64,000 nt of DNA, from assembly GCF_032118995.1 (NCBI RefSeq), contig NC_092665.1, positions 13,620,512 through 13,684,511 on the forward strand, read 5' to 3'. The stretch is from Asterias amurensis (taxonomy: Eukaryota > Echinodermata > Asteroidea > Forcipulatida > Asteriidae). The notes beneath the pieces are model-generated. The model did no database searches. It saw only the letters and a program-made list of their open reading frames with translations, and was not told the DNA's origin. A program made the position numbers and the translations under genes. Shown here piece after piece: positions 20,601-31,800 of this stretch (positions within the stretch are counted from its first letter, which is position 1; every line of letters starts with the position of its first letter).

Positions 20601-23600
20601 TATTTAAAAAATCGATGCAAGAGCATTATCAATCAATCAATCAATAATATAATTTATTTCAATACACACATCAAAACAAACAATAGTTTATAGAGACTGC
20701 AACTGTTTGGAGGCAGGGCCCATTAAAATAAAAAGCTTGTAGGCTGTAATGCCGTGTACAAAGTATTAAACTTATATCATATAATATTCTGAAGACGCAC
20801 CAAATCTACTTTTTCTTATTTTGATTTCAGCAACCGAAATAAACTCCGAACAACCGGGAATAATGTAGGATTTGAAACTTTAACTGTTTGTGGTAACACC
20901 ATTTGAAATAGTATCTCGTGAATAAGGTGGTTTTGAAAAGAACCGATGGTTAATGAAGCAACGTTTCAATCAGTATGGTCTATCCATATCTATCTTCAGG
21001 TATTTACAACAAACTTTGCTTGTACGCGCGTCATTTGTTCGCTTCCCAGAAATCGCAGTAGTGACGAAGAAAGGCACAGACTTCCGCAATAGCAGAGACA
21101 GCGAAATTGGGCACCGTTTCTTCAAAATCATGAATATTTTGCTCGGTACCTCCCTTACCTCCATCTTTGTCGCTTGCGTCAAGAAGCAAATTCTTCCAGG
21201 ACTTGACTCCGAGAGGATAAATGTCTACAAAAGTGTCTGAAGTCAGATCTATCACTGCGATAGCATTGTTTTCCTATAGATCAGAAAAAAAAATAAGAAC
21301 AGATGAATACAAGTTATGTTTTGGCTTCATTCTGTGTTCCTCACTGATTTTGATCTCTGCTAACAATATTCAATCATTTTGGTTTCAATTATTGTTTTAT
21401 TTAAGTAGATATCTCATCTTTACCAACAAGATGCGGTTTTTGGTGTTCTAATTTTATTTAAGTTCATGGTTCTTAAAGATGTCCTCTTAACTGGCTTAGC
21501 AGTTTGTAAAGCACATAACGGCTTAAACGATTATTTTACCTAAAATTATTTCAATATCTAAACTTGGAAAATGATGCATTTGCTTCATCCGTAAAGTTAA
21601 ATATTCTGGTTCTATAGACTTTAGTTCCATAGACTAATAAAATCAAGTTCTATTTAAAGTAATATACTCTGGTTCTAGCTGGAACTAACAAGTTCTATCT
21701 CACCTGAAGGCAAATCTACGCATTTGTGTCATCCCCATTAAAAGTATACTCTGGTTCTAGCTGGAACTAACAAGTTCAATCTCATTTGAAGGCAAATGAT
21801 GCATTTGCTTCGTCCGTTAAGTTAAATATTCTTGTTATATAGACTTGGATCCATGGACTAATAATAATATAGACTTCTATCTCACCTGAAGGCAAATGTA
21901 TGCCTTTGTGTCATCTCCATTCAAAGTAATATACTCTGGTTCCATTGATTGGGAAAAAACTGTTGGATTTTCACTTATTTCTCCTCTATAAGGCCACCTG
22001 ACACCGCGCTCAAGATAGTCTTGAGCTCTTAAAAATAAAGAAATAGAATTTATAACAGCTGGTAACGGATCCTGAATATAAGATATCACTTTTTTCCAGA
22101 GACCAAAAACATGTTTTGACTCTATTATGACGTCGACCTGTCCAATTATTCTCAACTTTAAACTTTTCAATTTTAACTAATTGTTTATTCCTTGTGTTTG
22201 ACGTAAAATCCAAGTTGATGTTGTTAGAGATTTTAAATTTGCATCAGGGATAAAGAACATTAATTTTGGTTTTTACCCATACACCAATGTGTGTTAGCAC
22301 TGTATACTCAGTACTTTCTCAGAGTTCTGTGAACAAAGATCAGAGGCATATTGCTCGGGTGGGATTCGAACTAGACTTGACACAAGTCCCAATCCCGTGC
22401 CATCCCGATCCCCAGAAAACTACTGTTTTGTGACGTTCTGCATTCCTGGCATTCCCCAACCTAGTCTCTTGACTACATTTTTTGACGGCGAGCGCGCACT
22501 TCGGTTTGTTTGCTAGTTGACGCGATATGCTTATAGTGACTTCTCACAAGAGAATGGGACTTGAATCAAGTCTAGATTCGAACCCACGACCCTTGCAATG
22601 TTAGAGCAGTGTCTTACCGACATGACTACCGAGAATTGCCCGGTAGCTAGAGGCAGTTCGAATCATATGTTTTGGCAGCAGGTACCGCAACGATATATAT
22701 AAGATGTTGATTTTTTTCTTACGATAGTTTGGCCTGATATATAAACTTGTTGTTACCTTGTGTTAAAGGACGTGAAGTTCAAGTTCATATGTTTGAGAAC
22801 AGTTCCTGTTTCACTGAGATGAAGAATAGAAACGGAGCCTTCATTATCAATGATGAACCCATCCTCTGCAATCGTTTCTCCTTCGTTAGCTATCAGGATG
22901 GTGCGACAATCAGCGGTGAATTTTAGCATGTCTGGTTTACTCCCAACTGAAAAAGAAAACAGTTATACTTTTTGATAGGCTGTAACAATTCCATGATAGC
23001 CTGTTTCAATACGCTGTTGTATAGACAACAAGACTGAGATTCCGTGTGCTTTCTGACAGGCAAGATACTCCACTGGTCATAGCGCGACTTAAAGACTCTG
23101 GACACTAACTTGTTAATTGTCAAAGACCAATCTTCTCACTTGGTGTATCTCAACATATGCATAAAATAACAAACCTGTGAAAATTTGAGCTCATCGGTCG
23201 TCGAAGTTGCGAGATAATAATGAAAGAAAAAACAACCTTGTCAAAGGAAGTTGTGTGCTTTCAGAAGCTTGATTTCGAGACCTCCAATTCTAAATCTGAG
23301 GTCTCGAAATCAAATTCATGGACAATCACTTCTTTCTCGAAAACTATACTTTAGAGGGAGCCGTTTCTCATAATGTTTTATACTACCAACCTCTCCCCAT
23401 TACTCGTTACAAAGTAATTAGGTTTTAAGATAATCATTATTTTAAGTAATTTTTAAGTAATTATCAACACTGCCTTTAAAAGGCCCCTTTTCAGAGTGGG
23501 TAACGTATGATATAAAACACGATTATTATTATTACTATTCAGCGTGTTTGAAATGGTGTTAAAATAGGAACTTTTGGGCCTTACCTGTAAGGCTTACAAT

Positions 23601-24939
23601 GAGAGAGAGATGACTATTTTGTTTGTCATAGAGGCTGTAAAATTCCATCGTCCCCGGATTACCATCTAAAGCAATACCAATGACATTGCCGCATAGCTCA
23701 ATATCGTTCCCAGAGGCCGATAGCTCCATGTAATGAACAATCTTCGGCCTCGTGACGTCAGAGATATCTATGACGTGCAGAAATTTCCCACCTGTAAAAA
23801 TGAGGATGATATTAATATTAAAATTAAAGTCATTATACACTTTCGAAAAAAAGAAAAAAAAAATTTCACAGATTTACAAATAACTTACAGGGTTTACAGA
23901 AGATAATGGTGAAAGACTTCTCCTGAAATATTATTCCATGAAATGCTTTACTCTTTGAGAAAACATTAAAACAATTATCAATTCTCGATATCGAGAATAA
24001 CGGATTTATTTTAAACACATGCCGTGACACGGCGAAACGTGCGGATACGGTTATTTTCTCCCGACTCCGATGACCGATTGAGCCTAAATTTCACAGATTT
24101 GTTATTTTATATATAAGTCGTGATACACGAAGTGTGGGCCTTTGGACAATACTGTTTACCGAAAGTGTCCAATGGCTTTAAATAAAATCAAAAACGCAAC
24201 TTGGACTTTTACTCAACAAATCTAAACGTAATTCAACTAAAAGTTGAGAATTAGGATCTTTCTTTTGTAATGACCCCGTTTTTTGTTTGATTTTTTTTCA
24301 AAAATTTAAATTTTTATACAGATGGTGTTATGGTAGTAAGCATCCTGCGTAGTTATTTTGTCTCGGTAAGTTTCGGTAGTCATTCAAAATAATTGTTAGC
24401 ATACAAACTTACTTGGTAACAAGCAATGGAGAGCTTTTGATAGTAAAACACATTGTTAGAAACGGCTCCCTCTGAAGTAACGTTGTTTTTAAGAAAGACG
24501 TAATTTTTCACTATTTTTGCGTTTGATTTCGAGACCTCATCAGAATTAGATTTTGAGGTCTCGAAATCAAGCATCTGAAAGCACACAACTTGTGCGACAA
24601 GAGAGTTTTTCTTTCATTATTCTCTCGCAACTTCGACGACCATTTGAGCTCAAATTCACAGGTTTGTTATTTTATGCTTATATTATGTTGAGATACACCA
24701 ATTGAGAAGACTGGTCTTTGACAATTACCACTAGTGTCCAGTGGCTTTAAGATGCTCTAGGTTGGACGGTGCCGTGGGCATGAAAGCAAATAAACTTGAC
24801 TTACCAACAGAGTAGACCACAGCATTGATCTTATCATAAGCGCTTTGTTCTATTGCGTCTTCGTTCAGTCCGTACTTTGGTGTCTCGTCTGATTTGTAAT
24901 CGTAGGGTATGTAAACCGTCGAGATCGGTTCCAATACCA
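17595..24939 (-). CDS. msp130: MSP130-like unit B (11 exons, no signal-peptide exon found)
   Basis: Exons: 24939-24805, 23791-23585, 22946-22757, 22027-21886, 21273-21159, 20566-20393, 20173-20108, 19683-19430, 18992-18775, 18540-18422, 17671-17595. Borders are AG/GT, phases agree, and there are 1697 coding nt. Lengths equal unit A for exons 2-10 and the last exon. The translation is very close to A (for example HVIDISDVTRPK, YDIYSIYQPDAIKYMEVDG and TSTVMVYSFPEHSAVPKFES). It ends in a GPI signal. The first exon found begins in phase 1 with LEPISTVYIPYDY, so at least one exon must lie upstream, but I see no ATG with a hydrophobic leader between it and unit C. The simplest source is the last donor of unit C at 25899. 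Function as for unit A: extracellular, membrane-anchored biomineralization glycoprotein. Confidence 0.83.
17824..18034. mobile_element. Near-perfect 200-bp hairpin in the last intron of unit B
   Basis: Arms 17837-17925 and 17940-18026 pair over about 88 bp with one indel. They include CTCTCGCGAG twice and GCGCTGAGATAGTGCTCTCG. Much richer in CpG than the surroundings. Confidence 0.85.
18207..18237 (-). other. Hammerhead-like motif, copy 2 (degenerate)
   Basis: Minus strand CTGAAGA, 19 nt, GAAAC. The middle pairs only partly (GA/TC and AG/CT). Confidence 0.3.
20020..20130 (-). repeat. Two tandem copies of the end of unit B exon 7 with donor region
   Basis: The same duplication as in unit A, with only one extra unit. 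The genuine donor lies at 20107; the extra unit keeps the AACGACGATGACAAACTAG core but its following bases read GCAACT instead of GTAAGT. Confidence 0.8.
21590..21940 (-). repeat. Tandem copies of the end of unit B exon 4 with splice donor
   Basis: Three extra degenerate units of the exon end that encodes DDTKAYICLQ follow the genuine exon (donor at 21885). One, near 21705, keeps a CAG/GTGAG donor. This parallels unit A and has no counterpart in unit C. Confidence 0.8.
22252..22440 (-). mobile_element. tRNA-derived SINE (family S1) in unit B intron
   Basis: Minus strand: GTTCGAATCCCACCCGAGC (B box region), then the family tail ACTGAGTATACAGTGCTAAC and CACATTGGTGTATGGGT. Lies between exons 22757 and 22027 of unit B. 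Confidence 0.65.
22560..22670 (-). mobile_element. tRNA-like SINE head in unit B intron
   Basis: Minus strand: CGGTAGTCATGTCGGTAAGA (A-box like), then GGTCGTGGGTTCGAATCTAG (B box). It does not fold as a functional tRNA, so SINE head rather than tRNA gene. Confidence 0.6.
23089..23479. mobile_element. Family 1 element in unit B intron
   Basis: From TTAAAGACTCTGGACAC to CACTGCCTTTAAA, with a small internal duplication (AAGTAATTTTTAAGTAATT) near the right end. Lies between exons 23585 and 22946. Confidence 0.78.
24058..24182. mobile_element. Family 1 fragment
   Basis: Right-end fragment from CGATGACCGATTGAGC to GTGTCCAATGGCTTTAA. Confidence 0.65.
24376..24750. mobile_element. Family 1 element next to the first exon of unit B
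   Basis: Nearly full-length copy ending GTGTCCAGTGGCTTTAA, with the GAGACCTCA palindrome. It ends 55 bp from the donor at 24804. Confidence 0.78.
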
Positions 24940-25093
24940 CTGGAACATGAAACACAAAAATATCTTTATTTTTAATTTCAGTTTTATTTATGTCACTGGA
25001 GCTTGTTTAAAACTAATTGGAAAAAAGGTGACTGATATTATTTGTTATAACCTAATATTGTATCGACGATGTGACCTGTGACATCACATATGT

Positions 25094-25146
25094 TTACAAA
25101 AGAGCCACAAAGCCTGGACTTCCTGCAGGCACGATTTGTACACAGC
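25094..25146 (-). CDS. Weak candidate terminal exon for unit C
   Basis: A polypyrimidine tract and AG precede 25146. From a phase-1 entry the frame reads GCVQIVPAGSPGFVALL then TAA. It contains GSP like the A and B terminal exons, but the tail is too short and too weakly hydrophobic for a good GPI signal. It may be a decayed GPI exon, or simply chance. Confidence 0.2.
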
Positions 25147-25898
25147 CTAATGGAAGAAAACATACAATCTTATATTTATGGAGATTGCACTGTCTAATTC
25201 TTATCAACTTTTGATATGATGAAAGGGGCCTCATCTCACTACTTATTCGTGGATTTATGTGGAAATTAAGACACAAAATGTAACCTTTCCCAGCATATGA
25301 CCTGTGCAGTATTGTGCCTGCCAGAATACTGAAAGAATGTACAAGCAGGTCACACTTATTGTTAACAAAGTTCACATGGTCTATACACGGAGGTTACTAG
25401 CTATGGTCTGATCCTTTGTCTTTGAGATTCCATGAAAATCTTAAGTTAATCCCAAACTGAGCTGCTTTTGAAAATACAAAAAACTGCTTTTGAAAATGAA
25501 AATAAATGTTTTTGAAAGCAGTTTGTCGATTTTTTTTTCTTCAGAAACTTGTCGTTGTTGGCACCTTGTGTCGGGACATAACTTTTGTTTGTCACACTCA
25601 ATTGGTCATAATTGTCGCACTTATGGGTCGGACATGATGGTATTATGTCCGACACAATGGAAAGACGAGAACAAAATTCCTCAAATCGATTGTTGGACAG
25701 AATCGGTCAGATGTCGGACATAATGTTCTGTAACAGTATTAATTACATGTGACTGCAACATAATGTTTGGTTAGACCCATGAATCGGACTCAATTGTCCG
25801 GCACAATAGGTTGGAAAAACAGTGAGCCATCGTCAATTGTCGAACAAAAGTGGCAGGCCTACATGTCGAGCATTATAATTGTTCTGTTACAGACTTAC

Positions 25899-28800
25899 CC
25901 GTGTAGTCGTCGCTGGTGCTGGTAGTCGTTTCTTGGTCATTACTGTCGATGACTTCGTACATACTCACTGTCCCACTTTGAGCGCCAGTGACGAGTAGTA
26001 ACGGTTTACCGTATGGGGTCTCCAATGCTTTGATAAACCTATCAATTGAGGAAATATTGACATTATTTCGAAATGAACACAGCGACAGAATTTTTTCTCT
26101 GGGGAAATGTTTACACTAAATAGTTACAGAACTACTTTTTCAAGTATGGCAAGTTGATGACTGGAACTTTACTTCTAAATAAACGAAACACAATGGGGTC
26201 TGTGCGCTAAAGAATGCAGATGTAAATTTTTAACAAAGTCATTACATAGGTTTCAATATTTGTGTTAGACTTTTTTTACACGTCGGGTCCACAGGGTGGG
26301 AGCCCAATTTTATGATTGACGGGCGAACACATTATTTTGTTCTCAACTTGATTCTAAAATTTAACTTTTAGGTGCTTCACAAAGGGCTAAAACTGCATAC
26401 TTCTGTGGCAAACAGTGACATGAAGTTGTGTGCCCAGTCACGGACCACTGGCCTACCGTATGTCTTCTGGGTCTACGTCACCAAAGTTTCTCTCATTGTA
26501 GAGTTCCGTGAAAGTATCATTGGTTCCTCCGGAACGGTAGATAGACTCAAAGTTCGGAGTAGTTGAGTTCCCTTCGAAGGTATACACCATGATTGTACTC
26601 GTGCGTTCGTTCCCGACAAACATCACACGCTGGCCGTTTATTTCCGCAATCTCAACCGACTCGGTCTCAGGGCCCTGAAACGCAGCAACAAGATAGTTCA
26701 GCATTTTGTAAACACAGATTAAGCAATAATCTATTTAGAGGGTAATTACTGTAGTCGGAATTCATTCATAAACCTTTAGTTTCAATTTGAACGCCAGACA
26801 CACGAGGCATATTGGACACTTCAAGGTATGGGCTACAATTAATATGGGGTCATCTACACCTCCTACTCCTAGGGCTGAAGCAAATTCTGTACTCGTTGCA
26901 TACCCTTGCATCCGAGCGTTTGTCGAACGTGTCTTCAACCGTTTCCGTGTCGGGGTCGTCACTGTCGTAGTCGGCGTTGAAGATGTTCGGATAGAAGATG
27001 GCGTGTTTACGTTCGATCTCATCTCCCGTGTCGTATACCAGCGAAAAGTCGTCGGCCCTGAACACCGTAACGCTACGGGCGCCATAGAAATAGAGTCGAT
27101 CAAACTTGCTGGTATCCTGCGTGCTCCGACCGTCGACAGTGCTAAATTTCAACCGTCCTGTCGGACAAATTGAATAGTGATGGGTGTTTTTTAGCAGAGT
27201 CTTAAGCATTGTGTGAATGACTTATGTGCAATTAAATAACAGAGTTTCTAGCTTTATATAGGAGCAAGTTCTAGTGGCGACTAGACTTGACTAGATAGAT
27301 ACCAGAAACCATAGAGTACAGGGAGATTGACATGTGAATCATGCACTGGAGCATGTTCAACATGGTCAACTCGAGAGCTATGTCAAAGTTTCTGGTCAAG
27401 TGTAGTCGCTCACCAAACATGCTATATATTATTGTTCCATACCAAGCTTTGTATCATCGGCAAGGGCAGCTCTGACCGCATCTGGTACGGAGCTTGAAAG
27501 TTGATTTTCTAAATAAGCAAAGAAAAAACATAAGTTCAAGGGTAAAAATAAGATACTTTTGGATGATGAACTGTGATAAACTGACCTACTCGTACTTGTC
27601 TTGGTTATTATTGTTTAACAATTTGTTCGGTATCTTTAATGTTTGAGGGGCCGTTTATTACTAAATAATAAGCAAAACCATATATATAAGAGCAAAATCA
27701 TATATGTAAGAGCAAAACCATATGTAAGAGCAAAACCATATAATAGGGCATATAAGAGCACAATCACCACTTTGCTGCTATTGGTACATAGCCACCAATT
27801 GTTTCTGAAATAGGAACTTTGATTTGCTATAATTTTCCCGCTTTTTCCTGGATCCTTCCCTTAATCCCTTCCCCTTTTTTTTCTTTAAATGGATATGTAT
27901 TTGTTTGTTTGTTTTTGTTTTATGCGTAGGAAGAAGGTCCGGTTTGGATCGAAAGCTAAGACCATCTACCCTACTCATTATATAAGACCACAGTCATATA
28001 ATATATAAGAGCAAAACCATAATCTGAGAAAGAGCAAAGCCATAACACCCAGTTTTTGCAGTGAAGTAAACTTTTAGTACAAAAGATAAAAACAATGCGA
28101 ATGAAGTTTCTTGTGGATGGAGTGGTATCTTTGGATGGAGTGGTATCTTGGAACTCCTACCATCAACGAAGTCTTTTCCACGCTGGGCCTCTTTCCAGGA
28201 GTCACCGCCGGCTGAAAGTGACATATCATCCCCTTCGTTGGCCGTCACAATGTAATCCACTCCATCCACTCTCATGTACTTGATTGAATCTGGCTGGTAG
28301 GTACTGTAGATATCATATGCGGCGAAGTTAATGCCTATTGGACATATCGTTGTCAGAAATATCGAGTGTTAGAAAAGGCCAGATAAGGACAAACAGATAC
28401 AATGAAGGTGGCTGTTATGGAGGGATAGACCTTTATCATGCTGCCACCAGTGATGGTCTTGTTCCCAGTATCCAACTACAGTTATTGAACGGTGTACATT
28501 CATTTTACAAAAAAAAGAACCAGACTTTTTGCCCCTCCAGCCTCGGTTTGGTTACAATGTTGATTTGAATGAGAGCAAATCAAGATATAGATCCTTGTCA
28601 TTTGATGTATTTTAAAAGCATAACATTATGAAAAATCACACAAATAACTGACAACCAAAAATCATATAGGGCCGCGTAGCGGCAACAATGCACAAATCGG
28701 ATCAAGACACAATCAGGCCTACCTCCATCCTTGTCGCTGGGATCCAGAAGGAGATTATACCAGGATTTGAAACCTAAAGAGTGGATATCAACAATGGTCT

Positions 28801-31800
28801 CGGATACCAGGTCGATCACGGCGATTGCATTGTTCTCCTAAAAAAAACCAAAAAAAACCAGGGAAAGCAGTTGAAAAACAAAATGTCATCTCCACCTGGT
28901 ATCGAACTTCTTGCCGCCACAGTATCAGTTAGAGGCAATTAGTTTCAGTTATTACTCAAAATAATTGTTAGCACAAAAACTTACTTCGTAAAACGAGCAA
29001 TGGATAAATGTTAGTAGTATAAAACATTGTTAGAAACGGTTCCTTCTGTTGTTTTCTTTCATTGTTCTCTTGCAATTTCGATGACCAATTAAGCCCACGT
29101 TTTCACAGGTTTGTTATTTAATGCATATGCTGAGAATACAGCAAGTGAGGATACTGGTCTCTGACAATTACCACAAGTAAACACCGCCTTTAAGCAAGCT
29201 TGGTGGAGTTCCGTACCTTCTAATAATTATTTGTTTATTTTCTTATGTTGGGACTAACCTGCAGACCTATGTAGGCTTTAGTGTCGTCATGATTTAAAGC
29301 GATATACTCCGGTTCCAGAGATTGCGAAAGATTGTTTGAACTCTGACCCAACTCTCCTTTATACGGCCACCTGACTCCCTGACGAACGTATTCATCCGCC
29401 CTGCGAGCGAATAAATATTTGTAATAAAAACTCACTTTACCAATACATTTCAGATAAACCCTCTTACGTGGTGGTGTCATTAAAGTCAATGTTGTTTGTT
29501 ATCAATAGCACTGTTTACCGTTACAATACTGACTCTTATGCCGAGTCAGTGGCACTTTGTTCACAAGGGAGTGTTGACTCTGCTCGTTTGTCTAACAGTT
29601 CGTTTATTTAACAGGTTCACATAATGAGACCAATCAAAAGCTGGTCCCCGGGATAAAAACAGGCGCTGGTCTTACGCGTGCAATAATTTCACAAATTGAG
29701 TCCAAATGTTCACAGATTTGTTGCTTTATGCATGTTGGGATACACCCAAGTGAGAATCAGGTCTTTGATGTCAGCAGCCGGTTTCACGAAACGCTAGTAT
29801 TAATCCTATATCGAGTAAGGACGAGTAACTCAATCTAACTCATATGATAGGCTCGATGCGTCATTACGTCTTCAGATCAAGTCCTAAGATTAACCCTAAG
29901 TGAGTAAGAGTTTGGCGACGTTGACGGCTGTACCTTTAAAAGCCCGTTCGTCTAATTCTCACTTGTCATACGGACAATTTATTATGAGATAAGCTATTAT
30001 TTTGTTTCCATACCTGGAATTGAAAGACTTGAAGTCTAAGTTCACGACATTTGAGTTGACGCCATCAACGTGGATGAGTGAAACAGACCCTTCAGGGTCA
30101 ATGATGTAGCCAGATTCCTCGTATGGCTCTCCTTCATTGGCAACCACGATCGTACCACAGTCCTGGGTGAACTGTAGCATATCTGGCCTATCACCAACTG
30201 AAAGAGGCAAAACGCTCATACTAATTTTGCATTCCACACCTAGCTCTACATACAGAACTCAGGAAGTGTCATTCAACTTGTCAAAGGGACACGTTAATTG
30301 CCTTGGATTGGGCGAGTTGGTCTATGACAAGTGTTCGAAACCGCTTGTTATGAAACGCATAATGGTTAGAAAGATGTTTTAAAAGTAGAATATAATGATC
30401 CACATAAGTATGCCTCGAAATGGCTAGCATTTTTGTGTGGAATTTTTTATGCATTTTTGTGTGGATCATAAATTCTACTTTTAAAACATCTTTCCAACCA
30501 TATGCATTTTACAACATACGGTTTTCAAACGCTTTTCGTAGACCAACTCGCCCGATCCAAGGAAACGTGCCCCTTTAAGATCCCGAGATACTGCAGGATG
30601 ATGACATCAAAATCGTAAGATAGCGACATCCTGTGATTTATATTGAGATCTAAAAAATAAACACCTTTAATGTAGAATGTCATCGATATTCATTTTTTTC
30701 ATCTCAAAATGACAACACCTTAAAAGTAGGGTTGTAACAAAGCCAGTACATAATTAGAAACAGCCTATGAGAGTCAGTTGCCAGGTTGTGATTATTTGGA
30801 AATCCGCGGTGACGGTTCGCGATTGGGCTTCCGTATACGATACCTGTTACCATTGCAAGTGATTCCAGCCGGCCATTCTGTACGTCATACACCCTGTACA
30901 ATCCAACAGTGCCCGGATGTCCATCCAGAGCCACGGCCACCACATTACCGCATAATTCTACGTCATTTCCTACGGCGGGAAGTGCCTCGTGGTAAACGAC
31001 AACTGGCTTCATGACGTCAGAGTAATCCGTGACGTGGATGAAATGATCACCTTTTGAAAAGAACACGGATACATTATCATTTTACGGTTATAGCACTTAA
31101 ATTGCAGAAAGTGCTACTCACACGACAGCATTATAACTGAGGTCCCTTGCTTAATTTTAGCGTGGTTGTAAAATGTAGCAATGTTTCACAAGGTTTTAAA
31201 AAGATCTTGGAGAGTAGAACAAAATCGTTGTCCTTTCACATGAGAAATAACAAAGAGAGCTTGTCTCAGTTGTTCGCCAAGTATTCCCTATACATACAAA
31301 AATTGATGTAACATTTTACGGCAACGCGAGCGAATTTGGTGGCTGCTCTATATTCTGACACCCCTATGTTCCGTCATCCCTCGAAGTTCCAAAAAACCTG
31401 TTGATTCACACCCTTTAGGGTTAGGGTTGGGGTTAGGGTTAGGGTTGGGGTTAGGGTTAGGCTTATGAAAACACACGAGGGGTCTCGGAACATAAGGTAT
31501 GTTGAAACATAAATAGGTAGGAGGTGTAACCATTTAGAGTGTGCATAAATCGTCAGGATCAGGACGGTATGGGTCTATTGCTCCACGTAAATTAGCCAAA
31601 GTTTTAAGTCGCTCAAAAGGAGTTTAAAGGCACCGGACACCTTTGGCCGTTGTCAAACACCAGTATTTACACTAGCTGTCTTCCATTATACGCATAGAGT
31701 AACAATTCTGTGAAATTTTGTTCTCAATAATTATAAAAACTTTATTCACTTCATGTAAAAACTTTCATTATTCACTTCAAAACTTCGATGACCAATTGAG

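Noticed and set aside
25094..25375. ATG-initiated minus-strand frame that could have been the missing signal exon of unit B
   Set aside because: The N-terminus (MNFVNNKCDLL) is not hydrophobic like a signal peptide, and no phase-1 donor of good quality follows.
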